Positions 49,319 through 57,425 of a DNA stretch of 64,000 bases are shown here, piece after piece (positions within the stretch are counted from its first letter, which is position 1; the number at the start of each line of letters is the position of its first letter). The DNA comes from Marimonas lutisalis (GTDB lineage: Bacteria > Pseudomonadota > Alphaproteobacteria > Rhodobacterales > Rhodobacteraceae). The notes under the pieces were generated by a model, which was not told where the DNA came from, made no database searches, and was given only the letters and a program-made list of their open reading frames with translations. The stretch covers positions 59,961-123,960 of the forward strand of contig NZ_SKCI01000006.1 of NCBI RefSeq assembly GCF_005434965.1, written 5' to 3'. Position numbers and translations under genes: made by a program.

Positions 49319-50167
49319 ATGACCTACGATCTTGCTGAAACCTCGACCGCCGAAGGGCGGCCGTATTTCCTGTATCTTTTTGCAGAAGGAGATCTGGTCT
49401 GGCGGTTCACCAGCCGAGCTACGGCCTGGACTTCGCCTGCAGGGGCGATTGCCGACGAGACTGAGGATCTGATCTGGGACCCTTCGCCCGTCAGCCAAGG
49501 GTCTGTCGTTCAGAGCAGCGACCCTAGACGGGTCGATCTCAGCGTCTCCTTTCCGCTCTCCGATCCCTTCGCCCGACGTTATCTCGGACCCCGTGGTCGT
49601 GCGGTCACGACGCTGACCATCTTTCGCGGCCACGAACAGGTGCCGACGGAGGTGGTTGCGCATTGGAAGGGTCGAGTGGTCTCGGCTCGGGTCGAAGGTC
49701 GGCGCATCACTCTACGCTGTGAATCCCTCTTCACATCCATGCGCCGCGAAGGCGTGCGCGCCAAATATCAACGTCTCTGTCGTCATGCGCTTTATTCCCG
49801 GGGCTGCCGCCTCGACATCGAAACGTTTTTCGTCGGGGGCACGGCGAGTGCGCATCAGGGCCTGACGATCACAGTCCCCGAGGCCGCATTGTTGCCAAAC
49901 GGCTGGTTCCGGGGTGGCATTCTGCGCCACGCGGGTATCCTGGGGTTCATCTCCGGACATGTCGGGGATGCCCTGACGCTCTCTGGTCGCATGCCCGATC
50001 TGGAGGCGGCCATCGACGATCCCGAAACCCTGGCGCTCGTCGAGATCGCCCCCGGCTGTGATCTGCGGCGTGACACCTGCAAGGCCAAGTTCGGCAACCT
50101 GCTGAACTTCGGCGGCTTTCCCGACATTCCCGGCCGCAATCCGTTTGGCGGCACCAGCATCGTCTGA
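49319..50167 (+). CDS. Phage BR0599 family tail protein
   Basis: 282 residues. EGRPYFLYLFAEGDLVWRFTSRA, in parts, IFRGHEQVPTEVVAHWKGRV, and a C-terminal cysteine block LVEIAPGCDLRRDTCKAKFGN with FGGFPDIPGRNPF, the signature of the BR0599/GTA gp13-like family. Family members of the gene transfer agent are baseplate hub proteins that may bind an iron-sulfur cluster. Follows in the standard order. Confidence 0.9.
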   Translation: MTYDLAETSTAEGRPYFLYLFAEGDLVWRFTSRATAWTSPAGAIADETEDLIWDPSPVSQGSVVQSSDPRRVDLSVSFPLSDPFARRYLGPRGRAVTTLTIFRGHEQVPTEVVAHWKGRVVSARVEGRRITLRCESLFTSMRREGVRAKYQRLCRHALYSRGCRLDIETFFVGGTASAHQGLTITVPEAALLPNGWFRGGILRHAGILGFISGHVGDALTLSGRMPDLEAAIDDPETLALVEIAPGCDLRRDTCKAKFGNLLNFGGFPDIPGRNPFGGTSIV

Positions 50168-50187
50168 CCTACATCTGAGAACCCATC

Positions 50188-50436
50188 ATGGTCTGGAACT
50201 TCGTCGTCCAGATCGTCGCCAGCCTCGTGCTGACGGCGATCTCCTATGCGCTCTCACCCAAACCGAAACTCGAAGCCCCGAAGGCGGCTGGGCTTGATGA
50301 TTTCGACCTGCCGACGGCCGAGGAAGGCCGCCCGATCCCCGTGGTTTTCGGCACCATGTTGCTGCGCGGCCCGAATGTCGTCTGGGCGGGGGATCTCAAA
50401 GTCGATCCGATCCGCAAGAAGGGCGGCAAGAAATGA
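50188..50436 (+). CDS. Small tail protein with hydrophobic N-terminus
   Basis: 82 residues. NFVVQIVASLVLTAISYAL is a membrane-like N-terminus, followed by LDDFDLPTAEEGRPIPVVFG and GPNVVWAGDLKVDPIRKKGG. The PIPVVFGTMLLRGPNVVW section is the same as the start of the larger 'phage tail' proteins, suggesting it is split from the next large gene. Ends overlapping the next gene. Confidence 0.8.
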   Translation: MVWNFVVQIVASLVLTAISYALSPKPKLEAPKAAGLDDFDLPTAEEGRPIPVVFGTMLLRGPNVVWAGDLKVDPIRKKGGKK

Positions 50437-50651
50437 ACGAAGACTTGATCGTCACGGTGCAGGACTTGCGCGCGTCCCGACTGTGCTTTCAGGGCGCGCG
50501 GCCATGGTTCCGCCGTCATGGCCTCGACTGGCAGGCTTTCTTGGCAGACGGGCTTCCAGCCGACGTGCTCGCTGCGACTGGTGATGCCCTGGCATTCCGC
50601 GTGATCGCAGAGGCTGAGAAACGCGCCGCGCGTGCGGCGAGCGAGGCCTGA
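50433..50651 (+). CDS. Small tail-associated protein
   Basis: 72 residues: IVTVQDLRASRLCFQGARPW and FRRHGLDWQAFLADGLPAD, then a helix ending AEAEKRAARAASEA. The SRLCFQGARPWFRRHGLDW motif is conserved in the tail cluster of similar phages. No function known. It overlaps the previous gene and has three bases to the next. Confidence 0.78.
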   Translation: MNEDLIVTVQDLRASRLCFQGARPWFRRHGLDWQAFLADGLPADVLAATGDALAFRVIAEAEKRAARAASEA

Positions 50652-50654
50652 GCC

Positions 50655-53600
50655 ATGGGCGGTCGTTCAAAGTCGCAAACCGTCGGGTACCGATATTCGC
50701 TTGGGGCGCATCTCGCGCTCTGTCACGGGCCGGTCGATGCCATCCGTGAAATCCGCGTCGATGACCGCACGGCCTGGTCGATCGGCACCGGACAGAGCAG
50801 TTCCGCCGGGACTGGCGTCGGCGCACTGGCGAGCTACGGCACGGTAACGGGTATGTTCGCGGCCGCGGCGGCAGAGGGCGACGGCGTGGCCGAGCTCCGT
50901 TTCCCGGGCTCGCTCAGCGGGATCCGGCTCGGCCAGAGTTATGACCTGCAGCTTCTGACAGACAACACGACCCGGACCGTGACGGTTCAGGCCGTGAGTT
51001 ATGATGCGGGCGCTGGCATAACCACGTGGCTTGTCGAGCCCGCTGCCACGGCGTTCACAGCCCAATCGGCAGCGGTGTTGGATGCGGCCAGTGTGCCAAG
51101 CCTCAACGGCGGGGCGGCAGGCGGGCGCATCCGGATCAACAAGCCCAATCTCTTCGGCGGAGAAAAGCGCGAAGGCGGCGTTGTCGGCGACATCGACGTG
51201 TTGATGGGCGCGCCGACCCAGGCGCAAAACGACTATCTCGCGTCGCGAGCCGGAGCCGATGTGCCCGGCTATCGTGGGATCTGCAGCCTCGTGCTGCGGC
51301 AGGTGTTTCTTGGCCTCAACCCCTATCTCAAGCCCTGGTCGGTGCGCCTGACGCGGATCCTGAAGGCCGAGGATGGCGGTCCGCAATGGTATCCCGAAAA
51401 AGCGCAGATCGTGCCAGAAGTCCGGATCGGCGATGCCGCGATCTACATCGCCATGGACGCCTCGGGCTCGATGTCAGGATCGCGCATGGCGGCACAGATC
51501 GCTGCCGTCTCGCGGCTGGTGGAAGAGATCGGCAAGAACGCTCTCGAACCCAACGACGTCCAGATCGTCACCTGGAACTCCTCCGTTTCCGGCACGATCC
51601 TGCGACGCAACGCCGATGCCACGGCCTATAGCGAACTGAAGGACTGGGTCGATGCGCTCTCGAGCTCCGTGAGCGGCGGGACGGATTTTGGGGTCGCCGT
51701 CAGTCAGGCGGGAACGTTCTTCAATGGCTCAGGCGGCAAACGCCGCATCCTGATCTTCGTCACAGACGGTGAGCCGAGCCCGGCTCCAACCCTGCAGACG
51801 GCCATCGCAACGCTTTCCGGCATCTCGGAGGTTGATGTCTTCGCCTTCAACATCGCGCTTTCAGATACCAGCGCCACTGCCCAGATCGACAACACTCCGG
51901 TCGATGGCGTCCCGGTGGTGCCTCCTGGCGATCCGGATGCGCTGGTGGCCTCGCTGCGTGCGGCCTTCGGGCAAGGCCCCGACATGAACCCCGCGCACAT
52001 CATCCGGGAGTGTCTGACCAATGGCGACTGGGGGCTGGGGCATACGTTCTCTGACATCGGGCCCAGCTTTGCCATCGCCGCGGATGCGCTCTTCTCCGAG
52101 GGGTTTGGGCTCTCGCTCCTATGGCAACGAGAGTCAACCATTGAGGATTTCATCGCCGACGTGCTGAAGCACATCGACGCCTATCTCTATGTCGATCGCC
52201 GCTCGGGCCGCTGGGAATTGCGCCTGATCCGCGCCGACTATGATCCCGAGACGCTGCCGGTCTTCGATGAGACCAATGTCGTCGATTGGGGCGAGCTGGG
52301 GCGTCGCGAAGCCGCTGATCTCGTGAACTCGGTGACGGCGAAGTTTTCCGACGCCCGCACAGACCAGACTGGTTCGGTCAGCGTCACCGATACCGCGCTC
52401 GTGCAGGACCTCGGTCAGGTGGTGAGCGCCACGGTCGATTACCCGGGCATTCGCTTCGAGTCCCTTGCAGTCCGGGTCGCCGAGCGCGACCTGCGGGCGC
52501 TCTCCGCACCGATCCTGTCGGGGGAGATCACGGTCAGCCGTGCCGGCGCCAATCTCGATCCGGGCGACGTGGTCGTTTTGTCCAATCCCCGGCGTGGGCT
52601 TGAGGGCGTAGTGGTCCGCATCGTTGAGATCGATCATGGCGACGGGCGGGCCAACGGTGTGCGCCTCAAGATCGCCGAGGATGTCTTCGGGCTTGGCGAG
52701 ACCGCCCTTGTCGGCGGTGAAAGTGGCGATCCCGGAAGCCTGATCCTGCCGCCCAAGCCGCTGACGCGCCGCTGGGTGGCGGAAGCGCCATACTGGTTAC
52801 TCGTCCAGGAGTTGGGCCATGCACAGGCCGATGCGCTTCTCGACGAGGATCCCGATGCAGGTGCGATCGTCGCGGCTGGGGAACGTCCCTCGGCCGATGC
52901 GCTGTCGGCGCAGGTCTGGAGCGACAGCGGGGCGGGCTACACGCTCGAAGAAGCGGTCGAGTTCGTTCCAACGGCACTGCTTATCTCGGACGTCAGCGAC
53001 GATCCGGCCGAGAGCGTGCTGACCGTCGGGAACTGGACCGGACTCGGGGACGTGGCCATCGGCACTCTGGCTGCGATCGGCGAGGAGCTGGTTCGGATCG
53101 ACGGGGTGAGTGCCACCGCGCTGACCGTCGGGCGCGGGTGTCTCGACACGGTGCCGCAAACCCATCCCGCGGGAACGCCGATCATCTGCTGGCAGCAGCT
53201 GGCGAATGCGTCCGAGGCGGGGTTCGCTGCCGGCGAAACGGTGACAATAAAGATGCTGCCCGAAACTGGCTTCGGCACGCTTCCACTCGCACAGGCGCCC
53301 GAGGACGAAGTGACACTGGCCAGCCGCGCCATACGTCCGCTGCCCCCCGGTGATCTGCGCGGCAACGGTGTGTCGGTCGTTAACCCGAACGTGTTGAATC
53401 TCGGGCCGGTCCTTCTGGCCTGGTCCCATCGAGACAGGCTCACCCAGACCAGCAGCGTATTCGATGCCTATGACGCGGGCGATATCGGGCCAGAGCCTGG
53501 AGTCACTTACTCGGTCGAAATCCGCTGGGTCGATCCCGACACGGACGCGACGCTGGAACCACCCGCTGCCGTGATCGACGTGGGTACAGCCAACAGCCTC

Positions 53601-53996
53601 ACGCTGACCAAGGAGGATGTTCCGATCCTCGCCGCGCCGACGGGTACCAAGCATTTCGACGTCCGGGTGCAAGCGCGCCGCTCATCGGGGACGATCAGCT
53701 ACGAAGCATGGCAGGCCCGCTCGATCCGGCTCTTCATGCCCGATGGCATCAAGGTGGCCGAGGTCTCAACCTGGACCGAGATCGGGGCCGACGCGCGTCT
53801 GACTGTCGCCGAGACCGCGATCTTCCTCGATCGCGGTGGGGCCGTGCGGCTGACCATCGCAGAGGCGCAGCTCTGGATCGGCTTTGGCAGCGACGCGCGC
53901 CTCACGATCCCGGGTATCGACATCTTCAACGAATGGGGCGGCCAGTCCCGTCTCACGGCCGCCGAGGCCGCTCTCTACATCGAGGTAATTCCATGA
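50655..53996 (+). CDS. Host-specificity tail protein with inserted vWA domain
   Basis: 1113 residues. The N-terminal 250 (SQTVGYRYSLGAHLALCHG, GGRIRINKPNLFGGEKREGG) and the part after residue 455 (NPAHIIRECLTNGDWGLGHT, LRLIRADYDPETLPVFDETN) are the GTA/lambda J-like tail protein. Between them, at about 262-445, is a full von Willebrand A domain with MIDAS motif: DASGSMS (Asp268), GGTDFGVA, and FVTDGEPSPAP. This should bind a divalent metal and a partner. C-terminal residues 1046-1113 form four copies of a 17-residue repeat (xxARLTxAEAxIFxxxG). Central spike; host contact is inferred. Confidence 0.88.
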   Translation: MGGRSKSQTVGYRYSLGAHLALCHGPVDAIREIRVDDRTAWSIGTGQSSSAGTGVGALASYGTVTGMFAAAAAEGDGVAELRFPGSLSGIRLGQSYDLQLLTDNTTRTVTVQAVSYDAGAGITTWLVEPAATAFTAQSAAVLDAASVPSLNGGAAGGRIRINKPNLFGGEKREGGVVGDIDVLMGAPTQAQNDYLASRAGADVPGYRGICSLVLRQVFLGLNPYLKPWSVRLTRILKAEDGGPQWYPEKAQIVPEVRIGDAAIYIAMDASGSMSGSRMAAQIAAVSRLVEEIGKNALEPNDVQIVTWNSSVSGTILRRNADATAYSELKDWVDALSSSVSGGTDFGVAVSQAGTFFNGSGGKRRILIFVTDGEPSPAPTLQTAIATLSGISEVDVFAFNIALSDTSATAQIDNTPVDGVPVVPPGDPDALVASLRAAFGQGPDMNPAHIIRECLTNGDWGLGHTFSDIGPSFAIAADALFSEGFGLSLLWQRESTIEDFIADVLKHIDAYLYVDRRSGRWELRLIRADYDPETLPVFDETNVVDWGELGRREAADLVNSVTAKFSDARTDQTGSVSVTDTALVQDLGQVVSATVDYPGIRFESLAVRVAERDLRALSAPILSGEITVSRAGANLDPGDVVVLSNPRRGLEGVVVRIVEIDHGDGRANGVRLKIAEDVFGLGETALVGGESGDPGSLILPPKPLTRRWVAEAPYWLLVQELGHAQADALLDEDPDAGAIVAAGERPSADALSAQVWSDSGAGYTLEEAVEFVPTALLISDVSDDPAESVLTVGNWTGLGDVAIGTLAAIGEELVRIDGVSATALTVGRGCLDTVPQTHPAGTPIICWQQLANASEAGFAAGETVTIKMLPETGFGTLPLAQAPEDEVTLASRAIRPLPPGDLRGNGVSVVNPNVLNLGPVLLAWSHRDRLTQTSSVFDAYDAGDIGPEPGVTYSVEIRWVDPDTDATLEPPAAVIDVGTANSLTLTKEDVPILAAPTGTKHFDVRVQARRSSGTISYEAWQARSIRLFMPDGIKVAEVSTWTEIGADARLTVAETAIFLDRGGAVRLTIAEAQLWIGFGSDARLTIPGIDIFNEWGGQSRLTAAEAALYIEVIP

Positions 53997-54988
53997 GCCA
54001 CATCCTCCATCTTGGACACCAGGTCACTGACCTTGCGGGCGTCGAGGGCCGCATCAGCACCGACGCCGCGGGGTTCGATGTCGATCTTGACGTCAACTGC
54101 ATCAAGATCACGACGACCGAAACGGCCTCTGTCCCGTTCTCGGCCTCGTGGGGAGCCCCCTCCGGCGATGTCTGGCTGGGCTTCCGCTACCGGTCGCCGG
54201 CCAATAGCGGCCACATCATCGGCACCGACGGCACCTTTCTCGAATTCTACGATGATGCGAATGCGCTGATCGCACGCGTCCGAACCGAGCGCGACGATGA
54301 AAAGTATCACGCGATGTCAATGGGCGACACCAATGTGGACGGCGGGTCGTCTTTTATTGCGGCGTCGGGCCAGGCCTATTGGGTGGATGTGCGCGTGCAG
54401 GTCGGCGCGGACATAACCATCGAGTTCTATGTCGACGGCGTTCTTCAGAGCAGCGCCACCGCGCCGAACACCGGAGCCAAGGGAAAGCCGGTCCGATGCA
54501 TTTGGAAGAACCACGGGCTGCACGACTACTACACCAACACCACCTGCTACTACGCACACATTGCGGTGCTCGATGGCGTTTCGACCATCGGGCGGCGCTT
54601 CGCTCGGCGTACGCCCGATCTGGTCGCAACCTATGACGCCTTCTCAGGCGGGGTGGACGCGGTGAAGGACGGCGACATCGCCACCCGAGCGGCGAGCGAC
54701 ATTGCCGGCCAGCGCCTGTCGTTTTCGCTGGCAGGGCCGACAGGACCGGGCGGAGCCTCGACCATCGCGGGTGTGCATGTGAAACAGCTGGCCCAGCTTG
54801 GCACGGCCGGGCCGACAGGCATTGCAGGGTTCCTGAGAATCGGCGGCGTGGACTATGACGCATCCCCCGGTACGCCATCCGCGGATATGCCGTCGCCGGT
54901 CTATTCGACATGGGATCTAAACCCAGCCGACAGCACGCCCTGGACCACGGCCGCGCTGCCAACAGAAGTTGGGATTATTTCGTCATGA
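53993..54988 (+). CDS. LamG-like tail fibre or receptor-binding protein
   Basis: 331 residues from the ATG at 53993, overlapping the end of the previous gene. HLGHQVTDLAGVEGRISTDA and GDVWLGFRYRSPANSGHIIG, then YWVDVRVQVGADITIEFYVDG show the concanavalin-like jelly-roll fold (LamG/laminin type) in the first 220 residues; the last 100 has a Gly/Pro-rich link (AGPTGPGGAST) and a small C-terminal domain. The fold binds carbohydrates; target unknown. Position at the end of the tail operon fits a receptor-binding protein. Confidence 0.8.
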   Translation: MSHILHLGHQVTDLAGVEGRISTDAAGFDVDLDVNCIKITTTETASVPFSASWGAPSGDVWLGFRYRSPANSGHIIGTDGTFLEFYDDANALIARVRTERDDEKYHAMSMGDTNVDGGSSFIAASGQAYWVDVRVQVGADITIEFYVDGVLQSSATAPNTGAKGKPVRCIWKNHGLHDYYTNTTCYYAHIAVLDGVSTIGRRFARRTPDLVATYDAFSGGVDAVKDGDIATRAASDIAGQRLSFSLAGPTGPGGASTIAGVHVKQLAQLGTAGPTGIAGFLRIGGVDYDASPGTPSADMPSPVYSTWDLNPADSTPWTTAALPTEVGIISS

Positions 54989-55275
54989 CGCCGCCTCGAA
55001 CCGATCAGGGCGACATGCGCATGTCCGAAATTGAATTCCAGGCCATGCTGACGCGCGCTGCCGAAGCAGGGGCCAAACGCGCGCTGGCCGATGCCGGGAT
55101 CGATGGCAAGGACGCAGCCCTCGATATTCGCGATCTCCGTTCACTTTTGGACTGCATCCGCTTCGTGCGGCGCACAGCCGTTCAGACAGCGGTACATCTC
55201 ATCACCACCGGCTTGATGCTGGCGCTCCTCGCCGGGATTGCACTGAAGCTCAAAATCTTCGGCGGATCGCCGTAG
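54985..55275 (+). CDS. DUF6127 family protein
   Basis: 96 residues, ATG at 54985 overlapping the previous stop. AKRALADAGIDGKDAALDIR, LRSLLDCIRFVRRTAVQTAV and one C-terminal membrane helix (ITTGLMLALLAGIALKL) are the family pattern. It precedes the endolysin in most related prophages, which suggests a holin-like or membrane regulator job; not proven. A strong terminator follows. Confidence 0.88.
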   Translation: MTPPRTDQGDMRMSEIEFQAMLTRAAEAGAKRALADAGIDGKDAALDIRDLRSLLDCIRFVRRTAVQTAVHLITTGLMLALLAGIALKLKIFGGSP

Positions 55276-55306
55276 CCGAACAAACGAACGAACGATCCGA
55301 CAAATC

Positions 55307-55337
55307 AAACCCGCCCTGGTGGCGGGTTTCTTCGTTT
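55307..55337 (+). terminator. Intrinsic terminator before endolysin gene
   Basis: AAACCCGCC, loop CTGGT, GGCGGGTTT (nine perfect pairs), then CTTCGTTT. Sits between DUF6127 and the endolysin; preceded by short CGAA repeats. Confidence 0.75.
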
Positions 55338-55349
55338 CTGGAGGAAACC

Positions 55350-56024
55350 ATGATCACGACCTTTTACGACCATTGGCGCGACGTGCCGGACGACACCTGG
55401 CGCTGGTCCAACTTCTCGCCCGCCGAAATAGCCTGCAGAGGCACCGGCAAGCTGCTCATCAACGAACCCGCGCTGGACAAGCTCCAGTCGTTGCGGGACC
55501 GGCTGGGCAAGCCGCTGATCGTCCGTTCCGCTTATCGCAGCCCAGAACACAATCGCGCCGTCGGCGGTGCAACCCGCTCGAAGCACATGAACGGCGCGGC
55601 GTTCGACATCGCCATGACGAACCACGACCCGGTGGCCTTCGAGGCGGCGGCTCGCGAGGTCGGATTCCTAGGGTTCGGTTTTTATCCGCGCTCGGGGTTC
55701 ATGCATGTCGACCTCGGCCCCTCGCGCCAGTGGGGCGAGCGGTTCCCAGTCCGGGCGACGGCATTTGCAGCCGAAACCCCGCCTGCGCGCGAGGTTCTGG
55801 CGCAGAGCCGGACTATGAAGGGCGGTGGCGCTGCGGGAGTGGCGACACTCGGCGCGGGCGGGGTCGAGGTCGCGCAAAACGTTCTTGCCGAGACCCAGAC
55901 CGCGATCCTGCCGCTAATTCCGTATCTCGACACGCTTCGCTGGGTATTCATCGCGGTGGCCCTCGGTGGCATCGCGGTCACGATCTATGCCCGGCTCGAC
56001 GACTGGAAGCGGGGGCGACGGTGA
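55350..56024 (+). CDS. Peptidase M15 endolysin with C-terminal membrane anchor
   Basis: 224 residues; GGAGGAAACC ribosome site. The D-Ala-D-Ala carboxypeptidase-like zinc site is SKHMNGAAFDIAM (SxHxxGxAxD, about residues 79-91) and HVDLG (about 125). Cleaves peptidoglycan cross-links at lysis. Residues about 190-210 (WVFIAVALGGIAVTIYARL) form a membrane segment near the C-terminus, so it may be held at the inner membrane. Stop overlaps the next gene's GTG start. Confidence 0.9.
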   Translation: MITTFYDHWRDVPDDTWRWSNFSPAEIACRGTGKLLINEPALDKLQSLRDRLGKPLIVRSAYRSPEHNRAVGGATRSKHMNGAAFDIAMTNHDPVAFEAAAREVGFLGFGFYPRSGFMHVDLGPSRQWGERFPVRATAFAAETPPAREVLAQSRTMKGGGAAGVATLGAGGVEVAQNVLAETQTAILPLIPYLDTLRWVFIAVALGGIAVTIYARLDDWKRGRR

Positions 56025-56278
56025 TCAGTGGGTTCTTGGCGACGCTCGCCGGATCTGCATGGGCGCGCTCGGCGCTCCACTACGGCGTCACCGCCCTCGC
56101 GATCCTTCTGTTCCTGCTGGCCCTCCGCCGCTCGGGCGAACGCGCAGGGCGGCTGTCCGAGAAGCTCGAAAATATGGAAAAGGCCAATGACTTGCAAAGA
56201 AGGATGCTGGAGGCTGCAGCTCGTCGTCCTCGTGATCGGGGCGAGCTGGTTGACCGGCTGCGCGGCGGCGGGTTTTGA
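56021..56278 (+). CDS. Rz-like inner-membrane spanin (probable)
   Basis: 85 residues from a GTG at 56021 (GTGA overlap with the endolysin stop). One N-terminal membrane helix (ALHYGVTALAILLFLLALR) followed by a charged coiled coil (SGERAGRLSEKLENMEKANDLQ in parts: LSEKLENMEKANDLQRRM). This is the shape of an i-spanin, with a lipoprotein gene embedded in its end. Identity is inferred from the layout; length is short compared with lambda Rz. Confidence 0.75.
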   Translation: MISGFLATLAGSAWARSALHYGVTALAILLFLLALRRSGERAGRLSEKLENMEKANDLQRRMLEAAARRPRDRGELVDRLRGGGF

Positions 56279-56444
56279 AACGGTCAGCGTGGCAGCGTGT
56301 CCGCCGGTCGTGGAATATGGCAGGGAGTTCCAGGCGCGGGCGGCGGAGGAGCTGGCACTGCTTCCTGAGGGATCGGAGATTGCGGAGATGCTAAGCGACT
56401 ACGCCTTAATGCGGGAGCACGCTCGGCTGTGCCGAGCCGGTTGA
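56187..56444 (+). CDS. Rz1-like outer-membrane spanin lipoprotein, embedded
   Basis: 85 residues, starting inside the Rz-like gene in the +1 frame relative to it and overlapping by 92 bases. Signal peptide (LQLVVLVIGASWLTGC) ends in a lipobox LTGC with Cys25, so it should be lipidated and sorted to the outer membrane. The mature part (FETVSVAACPPVVEYGREFQ) has a proline-flanked strand and a helix (AAEELALLPEGSEIAEMLSDYAL). With the Rz-like gene this makes a spanin pair that fuses the membranes at lysis. Confidence 0.85.
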   Translation: MTCKEGCWRLQLVVLVIGASWLTGCAAAGFETVSVAACPPVVEYGREFQARAAEELALLPEGSEIAEMLSDYALMREHARLCRAG

Positions 56445-56480
56445 AGGTGGAATGCAGGTTGTTCTGGACAATAATGGCCG

Positions 56481-57425
56481 TCAAGGCTCTGTGGTGCCCC
56501 CAGCCTCGTCCTGATTTGCCTCCCAATCCGCGTAGGAGCGTCCATCCGAGAGCTTCCAAAGGATCCGGCCATTCGCACTCGCGCCAATAACGGTAGCAGC
56601 TGCGGCAGAAGCAGACGTGAAGCTGTAGGCGCTTGTGAAGACGAGAAAATCGCCTTCCTGTTGGAGAACGCCTTTTTCGACGAGGGTGTTTCGCAGCGTG
56701 ATCGTACCCCTCGGTATAGTTCGCGTCGTCCTAACCCTTGCCCTCGACCCCGCTACAACTAAGAAATCGCCAGAGGGCCCGATCTCCATCTCTGCGGCGA
56801 AGCCCTCGCCTCGGAAGAAGAACCGAGGGCTTCCATGGAGCTCAGCCTTTGAAAGGTCTCTATCTGCACTCTGCTCCGGCGTTCGACCACGAATTTCTCG
56901 GAAAAGATCCCAGCCGAGGGCTCCAACCAGCGTTTTTGTCTGATCCACGAACTCGTCCATGGCTGCGCGGTCAGGGAGCGGCAACTTACCAGCGTCATCA
57001 GAGGGCATGCGCGTATTGGGCAGGGTCCAGCGCGGATTGCTTGCAACGCCCCGGATCAGGCAGGCTTCCACATAACGCGCATGGCTCTTGGTCAGGTTCT
57101 CGTCCTTGCTGATCAGCACGACCGTATCGGTCCAGAAGCCCTTGGCATCGCGACCGGCCTCATTCGAGTTGTGATACGATAGTCGAGCGCCGACGCCTTC
57201 GGACTCGCCGATATATGCAAGCTGCCGGTCTTGCGCCTCTTCATCGGCCCCAATCAGGATGTACACGCCTGGCCGCTCGATCTCCGGGAAAGCTTCACGA
57301 ACCCGGCGAAGTTGGTTGCGTCGGAAGGCGATCGCCTGGATTGTCGACATCGAGATCTGTGCCACCCGGATGCCATTCGGGTCGCCGTCGAGGAGAAAAA
57401 TGTTGATCGAGCGTGGCTTCATCAT
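56481..57425 (-). CDS. GIY-YIG nuclease family protein with DUF4357
   Basis: 314 residues. [12 protein letters not shown] then [15 protein letters not shown] are the GIY-YIG catalytic start (about residues 52-85), with a later Glu in YVEACLIR. The C-terminal part ([32 protein letters not shown] in parts: SPSAAA-like [18 protein letters not shown]) is DUF4357, which often follows GIY-YIG domains and restriction proteins. Operon with res: its start overlaps the res stop. Role in type III system is unknown: nicking, target degradation, or a separate defence. Confidence 0.85.
   Translation of the reverse strand: MMKPRSINIFLLDGDPNGIRVAQISMSTIQAIAFRRNQLRRVREAFPEIERPGVYILIGADEEAQDRQLAYIGESEGVGARLSYHNSNEAGRDAKGFWTDTVVLISKDENLTKSHARYVEACLIRGVASNPRWTLPNTRMPSDDAGKLPLPDRAAMDEFVDQTKTLVGALGWDLFREIRGRTPEQSADRDLSKAELHGSPRFFFRGEGFAAEMEIGPSGDFLVVAGSRARVRTTRTIPRGTITLRNTLVEKGVLQQEGDFLVFTSAYSFTSASAAAATVIGASANGRILWKLSDGRSYADWEANQDEAGGTTEP

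Larger units (their letters stand above)
15935..56444. mobile_element. Siphophage-type prophage, nearly complete
   Basis: Modules follow the order recombinase, repressor, replication, packaging, head, tail, host recognition, lysis. All key structural genes look intact (terminase both subunits, portal, protease/capsid, tail tube, chaperone with frameshift, tape measure, baseplate hub, fibre, endolysin, spanins). Left limit is set by the recombinase operon and right limit by the spanin gene; these are inferred because I could not find an attL/attR core, which for serine recombinases can be only a few bases. Whether it is still inducible is unknown. Confidence 0.85.

Noticed and set aside
15875..56480. 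attL/attR direct repeats of the prophage
   Set aside because: Compared the spaces left of 15935 and right of 56444 by eye and saw no shared core longer than a few bases; not reported as a site.
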